Below, piece by piece: positions 43,158 to 51,895 of a stretch of 64,000 bases of DNA; positions within the stretch are counted from its first letter, which is position 1, and each line of letters begins with the position of its first letter. This stretch comes from 2-01-FULL-49-22 sp036507655 (GTDB lineage: Bacteria; Patescibacteriota; Saccharimonadia; Saccharimonadales; UBA10212). The position numbers and the translations under genes were made by a program. Location: NCBI GenBank assembly GCA_036507655.1, contig DATCIS010000019.1, forward strand, positions 1 through 64,000, read 5' to 3'. The notes under the pieces were generated by a model. It saw nothing but the letters and a program-made list of their open reading frames with translations. It was not told the origin of the DNA and did not search any database.

Positions 43158-44162
43158 CTACGCCGCTGAGTACGTCCGGCTGTCGGTTTGCATTGAGCGG
43201 TGAGGATGATCGCCGTGTTTACGGGCCGGTACTTGATCCAGATATTCCCGGATGGTCAGGGCAGCAGTAGCGCCTTCGCCGACAGCGCTGGCAATCTGCT
43301 CTGTGGCACCGCTGCGCACATCACCAGCGCAAAAGATTCCCAAAATATTCGTACCAAGATGCTCGTTGGTTTTTACAAAACCGCGTTCGTCAAGCTCGAT
43401 GCCACTACCAGCTAGGAATTGGGTATTGGGAATCAGGCCGATGAATACAAAAACACCATCGGTTGCGAATTCGACATTTTGATTCGTCTGGTTGTTCTTG
43501 GCTACGACCCTTTTCACAAAGTTACCCTCTCCAACAATCTGACTGATTTCGGTGTTGAAATGGACGGTTATATTGGGTGTCTTGGCAATCCGTTCAACCA
43601 ATATGTCGCTAGCCCGCCACTGGTCTTTTCTAATCAAGATATCAATATGATCGACCAGCTTTGCCAAGAATAGGCTCTCTTGAGCCGCCGAATTACCACC
43701 GCCGACCGCAACTAGCCGTTTACCTTTATAAAGCGGTCCATCACAGGTCGCGCAGTAGTGTACGCCCTTACCGTAATACTCTTTTTCACCCTCTGCCTCT
43801 AAGCGTTTGTAGTTGTTGCCAGTAGCAATCAACAGTGTATGCGCTAGGTACTCCTTGTTATCGGCCGTATAAGCTTTCTTGACGTCTGATCCATTCTCAA
43901 TCTTGGTTACGTCGCCATACTCGAGTTTGGTACCGAATCGTTCGGCTTGTGCTCGTAAGCGGTCGGCCAGCTCCAGGCCGCTGATGCCGTCAGGGAACCC
44001 TGGGTAATTTTCTACGCTGTCGGTGATTGCCGCCAGACCGCCTATCACGCCTTTTTCCAAAACCAATGTTTCTATATCTTCGCGGGTGGTATAAACCGCC
44101 GCACTGAGTGCTGCCGGTCCGGCCCCTATAACGACTAGGTCGTGGACTGGATTATTTTCCAT
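43158..44162 (-). CDS. trxB: Thioredoxin reductase
   Basis: 334 residues. FAD motif VIGAGPAALSAAVY, redox-active CATC (137-140), NADPH motif GGGNSAAQE and the C-terminal FCAGDVRSGATEQIASAVGEG are present. It keeps the small thiol protein encoded directly upstream (no gap) reduced with NADPH. The C-terminus is about 20 residues longer than usual. Confidence 0.95.
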   Translation of the reverse strand: MENNPVHDLVVIGAGPAALSAAVYTTREDIETLVLEKGVIGGLAAITDSVENYPGFPDGISGLELADRLRAQAERFGTKLEYGDVTKIENGSDVKKAYTADNKEYLAHTLLIATGNNYKRLEAEGEKEYYGKGVHYCATCDGPLYKGKRLVAVGGGNSAAQESLFLAKLVDHIDILIRKDQWRASDILVERIAKTPNITVHFNTEISQIVGEGNFVKRVVAKNNQTNQNVEFATDGVFVFIGLIPNTQFLAGSGIELDERGFVKTNEHLGTNILGIFCAGDVRSGATEQIASAVGEGATAALTIREYLDQVPARKHGDHPHRSMQTDSRTYSAA

Positions 44163-44411
44163 CTAAGCCACGGCGGGGGCGAGCCGCGGAATATTGTAGC
44201 CGATTACGACCTCTTTGGAATCGTCCTGCTTTGTCACAACCGTTATCGGCACCGTTAAGGCACCACTCATTTCTAAGACTTCTTGTTGGAGTTCAGGTTG
44301 CTCGTCCAGATTGACTATCTCGTACTTGAGACCTTTCATATCCAAAAAACGCTCCACCATAACACAATAAGCGCAGGTGTTGGTAGTAAATATAGTAATA
44401 CTTTTTGGCAC
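44163..44411 (-). CDS. Glutaredoxin/NrdH-like redox protein
   Basis: 82 residues starting at GTG (44411), chosen because AAGGAGGG lies 4 bases upstream. The longer frame upstream crosses the promoter and a T tract. CAYC is the redox motif and TVPITVV carries the cis-Pro. It abuts trxB without a gap, so it is most likely reduced by thioredoxin reductase, as for NrdH. Confidence 0.9.
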   Translation of the reverse strand: MPKSITIFTTNTCAYCVMVERFLDMKGLKYEIVNLDEQPELQQEVLEMSGALTVPITVVTKQDDSKEVVIGYNIPRLAPAVA

Positions 44412-44463
44412 GTGACCCTCCTTTTTTTGGGGTTTTAGTTTTAAAAGCTGCTCTCGCTTAATT

Positions 44464-44492
44464 AATATAGCTTGTGTAGCGTAGCGAGTCAA
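44464..44492 (-). promoter_or_regulatory. Promoter of the glutaredoxin-trxB operon
   Basis: On the minus strand TTGACT (44492-44487), exactly 17 bases, TATATT (44469-44464). The leader is about 45 bases and holds a strong ribosome-binding site, in contrast to the leaderless genes. Confidence 0.7.
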
Positions 44493-44529
44493 TAACGCTA
44501 TATATTGTGTTTTTGTCAGCAAATATGCA

Positions 44530-45036
44530 TTACTGAACTGCCAGCAGTGTGATGTCAAAGACCAAATCGGCGTTTGGCGGTATGCCCGATGTGGGCGGCG
44601 GGTTAGCACCGTAAGCCAAGCTAGCCGGTATGAGTAGGCGCCTTTGCCCGCCGACTTTCATTCCTACCAGTCCTTCCTTCCAGCCTTCAATGACCTGATC
44701 GAGCTTAAAGCTTACGGGTTGCCCGCTGTCTTGAGAGCTTTCGAAAACAACCCCAGTCGATGCGATTGCGCCAGTGTAAATTACCGCGACGGTTGAGCTG
44801 GCTTTGGCCCCAGTACCGCTACCAACAGTTTTATCAATTTTTTGTAGTCCCTCGACCTTAGCCACGGGAACGAAGTCTGGCATTGGTTGGCCTTTAAGTT
44901 GGTTCTGGGGCTGGCTTTGGTTTTGATTACCGCCTCTTGTAGCTTGCCAGAAATAATAAATGCCCACGCCGACTCCGGTGAGGACGAATAAAATGGCCAC
45001 AAACAGCCACATCGCCCGCCGCAAAAAATCTCTCAT
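44530..45036 (-). CDS. Membrane-anchored FKBP-type peptidyl-prolyl isomerase
   Basis: 168 residues. A membrane helix (about 9-30) is followed by a Gln/Asn linker and an FKBP domain with VIYTG, GWKEGLVGMKVGGQRRLLIPASLAYG and the DLVFDITLL end. It would assist folding of proteins outside the membrane. It lies 7 bases downstream of the RND transporter gene. Confidence 0.92.
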   Translation of the reverse strand: MRDFLRRAMWLFVAILFVLTGVGVGIYYFWQATRGGNQNQSQPQNQLKGQPMPDFVPVAKVEGLQKIDKTVGSGTGAKASSTVAVIYTGAIASTGVVFESSQDSGQPVSFKLDQVIEGWKEGLVGMKVGGQRRLLIPASLAYGANPPPTSGIPPNADLVFDITLLAVQ

Positions 45037-45043
45037 ATACTTA

Positions 45044-47899
45044 TTAAGCCTCCTTGGGTGATCTTATTCTCAATACTAGGGGCCAGCCGATTGTCGTTGC
45101 TAGCATAATCACAGGCACTAGCTGCGGTAGGCTAGCAACCACTGATGCTCCAATTAAAGCAACGTTCGTAATTAACCACAACAAGAATGTTTTGCGTCTT
45201 ATGTACAATCTTACAAACTCGGCCCCAAGATAATAATAAGGAAAGACAACAACTACCAAGAAGGTGCTGGACAGTAGGCCGCACATTAAAGTCACTGCCA
45301 GTCCCTCCCAGAAGGGGTTGCTAAGATAAAGCGGGATTAATGAGAAAACGGCCGTGAAAGAGGTGGCTATTAACGGACGGAATCGTTCTTGCAGAGCGAT
45401 AGCCATTGAATCGACCGGTCCATGCCCTTGCCGCCTCGCCTGGTTGGCGTAATCAGTAAGCAAAATTGTGTTTTTAATACTTAGGCCGATTAACGCAAAG
45501 AAACCAAGCATTGTGAAGAAACTGAAGGCATTATCGGTCAGCCAAAGACCGGTAGTAATACCGAAGAGGCTGAACGGTATGGCCATAAAGATTAGTGCGG
45601 GCTGAAGCAACGATCGGAATTGGGTGATCAGAAGGAGATAAATTGCCAACAGCAGTATCGGCAGAGCAATCAGTAGGGTCTTGAACGAGTTCTGATTTTC
45701 ACTCTCAAAACCGATATCGAAGGCGATAGCGTCTCGGGGTAAGCCATAGTTAGCTACTTTTTGGGGCGGAAAGTCTTTTTTAACGGCATTCTGAGCCAGA
45801 ATTACCAAAGTTGATGTATCGGTATCGTCGAACTCCGAAGCAACAGAAACGTACGACTTGGTGTTGTATCTAGTTAGTGTATCGCTACCGCCGATATTAA
45901 TGTTCTTTAAGTGGGCTAGGCTGCCGTCGGGTCGCTTTAGTTCAAGTTCGGCTAAATAATTCTTCAAGTCATCAGCCAGTTTGTAGGCGACATCTAAGTT
46001 CGTTGTCTCGATCCTCACCGAGAACGCTCCAGCCGGCGGGCCAACATCGCTGGAAGAAGTTTGTACCAAGGCCCCAGGGAAGTCGCTAAAGGCTTTGTCG
46101 AGCTGCTTTGTCAGCTTGGGCGCTGTCACATCCGGACCTCGCTGCTTAAACGATTTCAGGTTAATGAACAGTTGCGCCTGGTGAGCATTACCGGTGGCGT
46201 AATATGCCGCATTTTTAAAGTTCGGCCCCAAAGTTTTGGCTACAGTCTCGTCGGCCCTATCGGCTGTGGTCTCAATTTGTTCTATTGACTGGTTGGGCGG
46301 ATAGGTGAAAGTTATGGTTATCAGATCGCTGTCTTTAGAAGGTGCAAAAATATTGAAAGTCACTTTTTGAAACAGTGCAGCGCCACCGGCAATAAAGACG
46401 AGCCCTACCACAACCGCGCTGATACCAAGCGTGAACTGGCGCTTGCGCCGACCGCGCATCCATAGTAGCGGCCTAGATAGAGTTTTGGCGACCAGTACTT
46501 CTATATGATGTGCTATCGACTCACTTTTATCGTCGCTACCGAGCATTTTTGGCCGCAGTAAGATTAAGCGAGACAGAAACGGTATGAACGTGATGGCTAC
46601 AATTAAGCTAACTACCAAGCTGGTCATGACTGTTATTGGTATAGCTCTAATGAATTCACCAAGTATGCCGCCCACAAAAATCAACGGCGCGAAGCCAAAA
46701 ATAGCTGTAGCGGTGGCTGCCAGCATGGCCCGGCTGATTTTACGGCTGGCTTGGGCAATAGCTTCTCTGGCTGATTTAAGGCGGCGCCTGGCAGCGTCTA
46801 TGGCTTCGACCATGATAATTGTGTCGTCGACTATCAAGCTCAGGCCCAGAACCAAAGAAAACAGCGTGATAGTGTTTATGCTGTAGCCGATTACATACAA
46901 GACACCTAGCGTGGTAATAACTACCAAAGCCATGGCACTAACCGTGATAATCGATGCCCGAAGGGCAATCAGAATGGCGCTAACAACCAGTATCGCCATC
47001 AATCCTTCGAGTAAAGAGCCCTGTAGGCCGCTTATTTGGTCTGTAATCGATGGCGCGGAGCTGAATGTACGAGCAGCTTTGAAACCGCTGAATTCAGGTG
47101 CGGAGTTTAGCTTGTCAATAGACGCCAGAACCTGTTTATCCAAGTCAAGCACATCGAAGCCCTTTTGGCCCTTTATGCCAATGCTAACTGAGCGGTAAAA
47201 CTTTGTTTGGTCATTCTGGCGAACGCCATAGAAATCAAACTTGCTCTGGCTGATAGCCGGCTGGCCAGTCCGTGGGTCGGTTCCGCGGACATAAGGATCA
47301 ACTATCTTGACATAAGTCGCCAGCGGAATTTTTGCCTGATTGGCAAGATATTTGGCAGCTTCTTCGGCTTTCCTGGTCAGTTCTTCGGTGCTGGTCTGAT
47401 TGTCTTTATCAAAAAAAACAATCAGGATATCGTCACCACGTTCGTTTACCGAAGGTGAAAGCGGCCTGAACTCAGGCTTGGCGTCTTCAGGCAATACTTC
47501 CGCGTCCTTAACGGCCTTCTCCAAATCAGCAGTGGCTTTTTGTTCCTGGGTGCCCTCTTCATACTGGACAACTACGTTAAAGGAGTTGGCGCTGGCAAAG
47601 GCCTGCACGGTCTTCACCCGAGGTTGCCTACTAATAACTTCGCTAAGAGGTTTAGTGACGTCGCGGTCGACCTTTTGTGGGTCGTCAACTAGGTATGGGC
47701 CGTTTACATAAGTGTAAGGTATATGAATTTCCGGAAAACCCTCGCGTTTTAGTAGCGTCGTGTAACTAGCGATGCCAAAAGCGAATATCAAAAGCCAGAT
47801 AAGCAGTGAGGATCTAGGACGATCATAAAAGAACAAGGTTATCCGAGAGATAAGCGGTATTCGTGTTTTATTAGCCCGCCGTTGGCGGAATCTCAACAT
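45044..47899 (-). CDS. RND-superfamily efflux transporter
   Basis: 951 residues. The first helix (about 32-50) is followed by a large outer loop, then a helix bundle with GLSLIVDDTIIMVEAIDAARRRLKSAREAI, the hallmark HAE1/RND helix 4 with acidic pair, and a second outer loop and bundle. It is somewhat shorter than Gram-negative AcrB types. No membrane-fusion or outer-membrane partner is nearby, as expected for a cell with no classic outer membrane. It likely exports lipids or hydrophobic compounds. Confidence 0.9.
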   Translation of the reverse strand: MLRFRQRRANKTRIPLISRITLFFYDRPRSSLLIWLLIFAFGIASYTTLLKREGFPEIHIPYTYVNGPYLVDDPQKVDRDVTKPLSEVISRQPRVKTVQAFASANSFNVVVQYEEGTQEQKATADLEKAVKDAEVLPEDAKPEFRPLSPSVNERGDDILIVFFDKDNQTSTEELTRKAEEAAKYLANQAKIPLATYVKIVDPYVRGTDPRTGQPAISQSKFDFYGVRQNDQTKFYRSVSIGIKGQKGFDVLDLDKQVLASIDKLNSAPEFSGFKAARTFSSAPSITDQISGLQGSLLEGLMAILVVSAILIALRASIITVSAMALVVITTLGVLYVIGYSINTITLFSLVLGLSLIVDDTIIMVEAIDAARRRLKSAREAIAQASRKISRAMLAATATAIFGFAPLIFVGGILGEFIRAIPITVMTSLVVSLIVAITFIPFLSRLILLRPKMLGSDDKSESIAHHIEVLVAKTLSRPLLWMRGRRKRQFTLGISAVVVGLVFIAGGAALFQKVTFNIFAPSKDSDLITITFTYPPNQSIEQIETTADRADETVAKTLGPNFKNAAYYATGNAHQAQLFINLKSFKQRGPDVTAPKLTKQLDKAFSDFPGALVQTSSSDVGPPAGAFSVRIETTNLDVAYKLADDLKNYLAELELKRPDGSLAHLKNINIGGSDTLTRYNTKSYVSVASEFDDTDTSTLVILAQNAVKKDFPPQKVANYGLPRDAIAFDIGFESENQNSFKTLLIALPILLLAIYLLLITQFRSLLQPALIFMAIPFSLFGITTGLWLTDNAFSFFTMLGFFALIGLSIKNTILLTDYANQARRQGHGPVDSMAIALQERFRPLIATSFTAVFSLIPLYLSNPFWEGLAVTLMCGLLSSTFLVVVVFPYYYLGAEFVRLYIRRKTFLLWLITNVALIGASVVASLPQLVPVIMLATTIGWPLVLRIRSPKEA

Positions 47900-47974
47900 A
47901 ACAACCTCAGCTTTTTCTAACTTACTCTCATATTAGCATGCGCCTCTGTGAGACCAGTCACTTTTTCTAAAAAA

Positions 47975-50509
47975 CTAAACTCGTTCGGCGCCAAGTTCAG
48001 TTTCAGCCCTAGCGCTTATTTCATCAAGGATTTGATTGACTTCGGGCGTGGTTAGAGTTCTCTGTGGATGCCAAAGTGTCAGCCGCCAAGTAGTCTGTTT
48101 AAGGCCTTTGCCCTTTGCTCGCTGGAAAATGTCGAGCGGCTCAATCGTAACACTGTAGCCGTGTTCTTTGGCGGCTTTATCTAGTTGCGTACCTAAAAAA
48201 TCGGTCAATGCCGCATACGAAAACTGCGTTGATGAGCGTAAACACAGATCTTGATCAAGGCTAGGGAAGCGATTGAGCGGACGGTAATTGATCCGGGCGG
48301 CCGCTATGCTTTGTAGCAATGCAATATCGAGTTCGGCCATAGATGAGTCTGCCGAGAGCTTAAGAGCCAATTTCAGCTCGGCAGATGGTTCTCCGACAAT
48401 CCCTAGAGCATTGCGACCGGCATATACCACGGCTGTACGTCGAGGTTCATAGGCCTCTGAGGCAACCTGCCATTCCTTGGTCAGTTTTTTAACTTCATCA
48501 AGCGGCTGATATTGGATATCGTCAATACTTAACTTGTTAAGTAAATTGTCTATATAATATTTAGCCCTATAGAATGGAGCGCCCAATTCTTTAGTCTTAT
48601 CGACTGAGACCAGGACCAGGCCCAACCTCAGCAGTTCCGCCGGCAATTTTTCACTGTTATCTACTCCCCTGATGTGAGCCGCGCCAATTTCAAACAAGGC
48701 GAAACTGCTAAATCGGGCTTTGATATTTGGATGGACTTTCTCAAGTAAGCTCGGCGTTAAACTCAATCGGTAATATTGTAAATCGGGGCTAGTTGCGTTG
48801 CGGATATGGTAGGCGTCTTTAGTAGCTTGGCCGGCATTTTCAATCAGAGAACCGTGAACAAAACTATACGTCAAAACTTCATTAGCGCCAGCTGACGATA
48901 GAATGCCGCGCATGCGTGATTTGAAAGCCAGCACCGGATCAAGCTCAGCCGGGCTTAAATCGCGCGGCGGCAGCTGCTGTGGTAGATGCTCGTAACCATA
49001 GAGGCGCCCGATCTCTTCAACTATGTCTTCGGGGATTTTTATGTCCTTCCGCCAGAACGGCACCTGGACCGCCAATGTTTTGCCACTCGTTTTAATCCTG
49101 AACTCAACATTTTCTAACAGCCGGCTCATTTCGCTAGCAGATAAGTTTATGCCTAAGCGTTCATTAACGAAAATAGTTGTGACTTTAACTGTCGGTGGCT
49201 TTACCAACTGACCTTTAAGGTCGTAAATACTGCGTGCTGGCAGCCCGCCCGACTCATGGATGACGGAGTCGACGGCGCGAGCCAGCACGCGGTCGGTCTG
49301 CCAGGGGGACTGATTTTTTGTGAAGCGGGCGGCAGCATCCGTAAATAGACCATAATCCATAGCGGTTCTGCGCGTGACGCGCATATCGAAATTACCGACT
49401 TCCAAAATGATACTTCTGGTTTTCTCATCAACTTCGGTTGCCGCCCCGCCCATTACCCCCGCCAAACCGATTGGCTGTTTATCTGTGGCAATCACCAGCT
49501 CGCCGCCTGACAGAGTAACTTCTTTACCGCCTAGCAACACCAGTTTTTCGCCCTTTTGGGCTTCACGGACTACAATTTTTGCTTGATTGTTGCCGCATAG
49601 ACTTTTTAGCTTGTCGTAATCATAGGCGTGAATCGGCTGAGCCGTTTCAATCATTAGAAAGTTGGTAACATCGACGATGTTATTGATAGGCCGTACCCCA
49701 ACGCGAGCCAAATAGCTTCGAATATCTAGTGAGGCATCGTTGACTTTGACGTTTTTAACGACTTGCATCATAAACCGTGGGACCAAATTTGGTACCTGGT
49801 TTTTAACGCTTAGCAGCTTGTCGTCTGTCTTGTGGCGGCCGGTAGTCTTATCGCCCAAGTACCACTTGGGCGAGCGGAAAACCATGTGTTGAATGCCGGC
49901 CAGTTCGCGGGCTATGCCCAGCATGCCAAAACAGTCCGGCCGATGCGTGAACATCTTGTTTTCGATATCGATTATATAATCATCCAACTCATAAACTTTG
50001 GCAAAATTATCGCCTGGTTTGGCAGCTTTATCAATTTCAATAATCCCGGTGTGGTCATCGCCCAGCTCCAGCTCTTTGGCGCTGGCCAACATGCCGTGGC
50101 TAACCACACCGCGGATCTCTCGAACTTCCAAGGTAAGCGGTTCTTTATCGATTGTGCTCGGAACAGCTACACCTGGCGGAATCCAGGCGGCTAACATACC
50201 GGTTTTGACGTTCGGCGCGCCGCAGACAATTTCAATCAGCCCGTCTTTGTCACGTTTTACGCCCTTGATTTTGCCACCGTCGTCAGCCAAACAAACGCTT
50301 AGCTTATCGGCGTTTGGGTGCTTCTGGTTTGAAACAACTTTAACGACAACAATCCCTTTGTATTTTTTTCCAACGTCAATAACTTCTTCTACGGCCCCGA
50401 GCTGGGCTCCTATTTTCTCAACTAAAGCATCAACACCGTCAGGAACAAGATTGGCCGAGCACTGGTCGGCCTCGACAATCGACCTAATCCAGTTAAGGCT
50501 AACCTTCAT
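47975..50509 (-). CDS. pheT: Phenylalanyl-tRNA synthetase beta subunit
   Basis: 844 residues. The N-terminal tRNA-binding OB domain (KGIVVVKVVSNQKHPNADKLSVCLAD), the B3/B4 editing domain, B5 and the C-terminal anticodon-binding FDX domain (LDQDLCLRSSTQFSYAALTDFL) are in order. LNKLS near residue 660 is encoded by the shared palindrome. Its ATG overlaps the zinc miniprotein gene by 11 bases. Confidence 0.97.
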   Translation of the reverse strand: MKVSLNWIRSIVEADQCSANLVPDGVDALVEKIGAQLGAVEEVIDVGKKYKGIVVVKVVSNQKHPNADKLSVCLADDGGKIKGVKRDKDGLIEIVCGAPNVKTGMLAAWIPPGVAVPSTIDKEPLTLEVREIRGVVSHGMLASAKELELGDDHTGIIEIDKAAKPGDNFAKVYELDDYIIDIENKMFTHRPDCFGMLGIARELAGIQHMVFRSPKWYLGDKTTGRHKTDDKLLSVKNQVPNLVPRFMMQVVKNVKVNDASLDIRSYLARVGVRPINNIVDVTNFLMIETAQPIHAYDYDKLKSLCGNNQAKIVVREAQKGEKLVLLGGKEVTLSGGELVIATDKQPIGLAGVMGGAATEVDEKTRSIILEVGNFDMRVTRRTAMDYGLFTDAAARFTKNQSPWQTDRVLARAVDSVIHESGGLPARSIYDLKGQLVKPPTVKVTTIFVNERLGINLSASEMSRLLENVEFRIKTSGKTLAVQVPFWRKDIKIPEDIVEEIGRLYGYEHLPQQLPPRDLSPAELDPVLAFKSRMRGILSSAGANEVLTYSFVHGSLIENAGQATKDAYHIRNATSPDLQYYRLSLTPSLLEKVHPNIKARFSSFALFEIGAAHIRGVDNSEKLPAELLRLGLVLVSVDKTKELGAPFYRAKYYIDNLLNKLSIDDIQYQPLDEVKKLTKEWQVASEAYEPRRTAVVYAGRNALGIVGEPSAELKLALKLSADSSMAELDIALLQSIAAARINYRPLNRFPSLDQDLCLRSSTQFSYAALTDFLGTQLDKAAKEHGYSVTIEPLDIFQRAKGKGLKQTTWRLTLWHPQRTLTTPEVNQILDEISARAETELGAERV
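48526..48543. repeat. LNKLS palindrome, copy 2, inside pheT
   Basis: TACTTAAC-TT-GTTAAGTA, identical in the 18-base core to the copies in rnhB and apbE, with the same orientation and the same reading frame relative to the gene. Confidence 0.85.
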
Positions 50510-50672
50510 TCTTGGCCTCTCGCATCGCCTCTTCGTGCTCTATCGATTTCATAGATATCTCCAGGTTGCAAGCATTGTTAGCCTTGCAAAAAGCTTCGCA
50601 CTCTTTGGCTAGATTCTCGTTCCGGTAATGGTGCCCGCACTCCGGACACTGGAAAATTTTTTCCTGGCTCAT
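50499..50672 (-). CDS. 57-residue zinc-finger-like miniprotein between pheS and pheT
   Basis: It begins MSQEKIFQCPECGHHYRNEN and continues through CEAFCKANNACNLEIS to an acidic helical end. Cys9 and Cys12 with later Cys and His residues look like a small zinc-binding fold. The ATG overlaps the pheS stop (ATGA) and its end overlaps the pheT ATG by 11 bases, so all three are translationally coupled. It resembles small CPECG-type hypothetical proteins of Patescibacteria. The function is not known. Confidence 0.8.
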   Translation of the reverse strand: MSQEKIFQCPECGHHYRNENLAKECEAFCKANNACNLEISMKSIEHEEAMREAKNEG

Positions 50673-51715
50673 GAAAACTGCCTCAGGAATGCTAAATTGC
50701 CACTTTCAAAATGACGGATGTCTTCGATGTTGTATTTGAGCATCACTAGACGCTCGATGCCGAATCCCCAGGCAAAGCCGGTGTATTGGCTCGGGTTGAT
50801 TCCGCCCTCTTTCAGAACATTGGGATGTATCATACCGCAGCCGCCGAGTTCTATCCATCCGGTGTGTCCGCAGACATTACAGCCGGCTCCGCCGCAGAAT
50901 GGACAACTGGCGGCGAATTCAAAACTGGGTTCAGTGAACGGGAAATAGAAGGGCTGGATTTTGATATCAATATCTTTTTGATAATAGTTGCTCAGCCAGG
51001 CTTTGATGGTCGCCACAAGATGTCCGGCGTGAATTCCCTTATCCACATAAACGCCCTCCAGTTGGTAAAAAGTGTGCTCGTGGCGGGCGTCCAAATCTTC
51101 GTTGCGGAAAACTCGGCCGGGAATTACAACTGCTATCGCTTGACCGTTTTTGAGATTACCAGCGTACTGCTTCAGTACGCGGTTTTGCATGGTGCTGGTG
51201 TGGGCCGGCGCTATCAGCTTTTCGTCGGTCACAAACGTGTCATAATCGTCGCGTGCCGGATGACCGGGCGGGAAGTTGAGCGAGCCGAACATATGGTAAT
51301 CATCATCAAGCTCGCGCGATTCTACGGCCGTAAAACCCATGCGGGCAAATATGTCGAGAGTAGTTTCCAGCTCGGTCATTAATGGATGCTGGCTGCCATA
51401 TTCAGACGCTAAAAGTTTAGGGCGGTCGTCGGGCTCAACATTGGTATCAAATGGCGCGGTTACATCGATAGGAGTGCTTTTGGCTTTTGGCTTTTGGCTT
51501 TTTGTCAGTGAAATCAGGTTTTCCAACTCTTGCTTCAGTTGGTTGACTTCTCGACCGAATTCGGCGCGGGCTTTCCCCGCTGGTAATGTTTTTATGTGGT
51601 CAAACAAGGCTTGAAGCTCTGGAGCGCGTAAAATTACCGGCTTATCATCAAGCTTGTCAAACTTAGCTTTCAGCCGTCTGGCAGCTTCCCGTATTTCGGG
51701 GTTCTTATACACCAT
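50669..51715 (-). CDS. pheS: Phenylalanyl-tRNA synthetase alpha subunit
   Basis: 348 residues. The N-terminal coiled coil (1-85) precedes the class II core with HPLMTELETTLDIFARMGF, HTSTMQNRVL, GRVFRNEDLDARHEHTFYQLEG and GIERLVMLKYNI. The linker KSQKPKAKS (about 79-87) is encoded by three tandem AAAAGCC-type units. It ends with TGA. TATACT lies 10 bases before the ATG. It heads the pheS-miniprotein-pheT operon. Confidence 0.97.
   Translation of the reverse strand: MVYKNPEIREAARRLKAKFDKLDDKPVILRAPELQALFDHIKTLPAGKARAEFGREVNQLKQELENLISLTKSQKPKAKSTPIDVTAPFDTNVEPDDRPKLLASEYGSQHPLMTELETTLDIFARMGFTAVESRELDDDYHMFGSLNFPPGHPARDDYDTFVTDEKLIAPAHTSTMQNRVLKQYAGNLKNGQAIAVVIPGRVFRNEDLDARHEHTFYQLEGVYVDKGIHAGHLVATIKAWLSNYYQKDIDIKIQPFYFPFTEPSFEFAASCPFCGGAGCNVCGHTGWIELGGCGMIHPNVLKEGGINPSQYTGFAWGFGIERLVMLKYNIEDIRHFESGNLAFLRQFS
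51476..51499. repeat. Tandem TTTTGGC repeat in the pheS linker
   Basis: Three units of CTTTTGG read on the plus strand encode part of the KSQKPKAKS linker of pheS. It is a short in-frame microsatellite. Confidence 0.7.
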
Positions 51716-51769
51716 CTTGTTAAAAAGTATAACAACTCTAACCCCTATACCCTAGCGCCTCCACCGCGG

Positions 51770-51855
51770 CTTTGCCGTATAAGACACCCCTTTGGGTTTC
51801 CTATCGCGCAGGGCGCGGAATGAATCCGCTACTCGGGATACCTTCCCGAGGAATA
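51770..51855. repeat. Two-stem-loop repeat, copy D (inverted)
   Basis: It lies in the divergent gap between pheS and the glycosidase gene, opposite in orientation to the other copies. The reverse complement holds CCCGAGTAGCGGATTCATTC, GCGCGAT and a second stem with G-U-type changes (ATAGGA with TCTTAT). TATCC repeats follow at 51860-51893. Confidence 0.75.
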
Positions 51856-51895
51856 AGTTCTATATCCTATTCATTAAATCCTATATCCTATTAGT

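Noticed and set aside
44412..44609. 66-residue N-terminal extension of the glutaredoxin
   Set aside because: It crosses a strong promoter and the FKBP 3' end; a strong ribosome-binding site marks the GTG at 44411.
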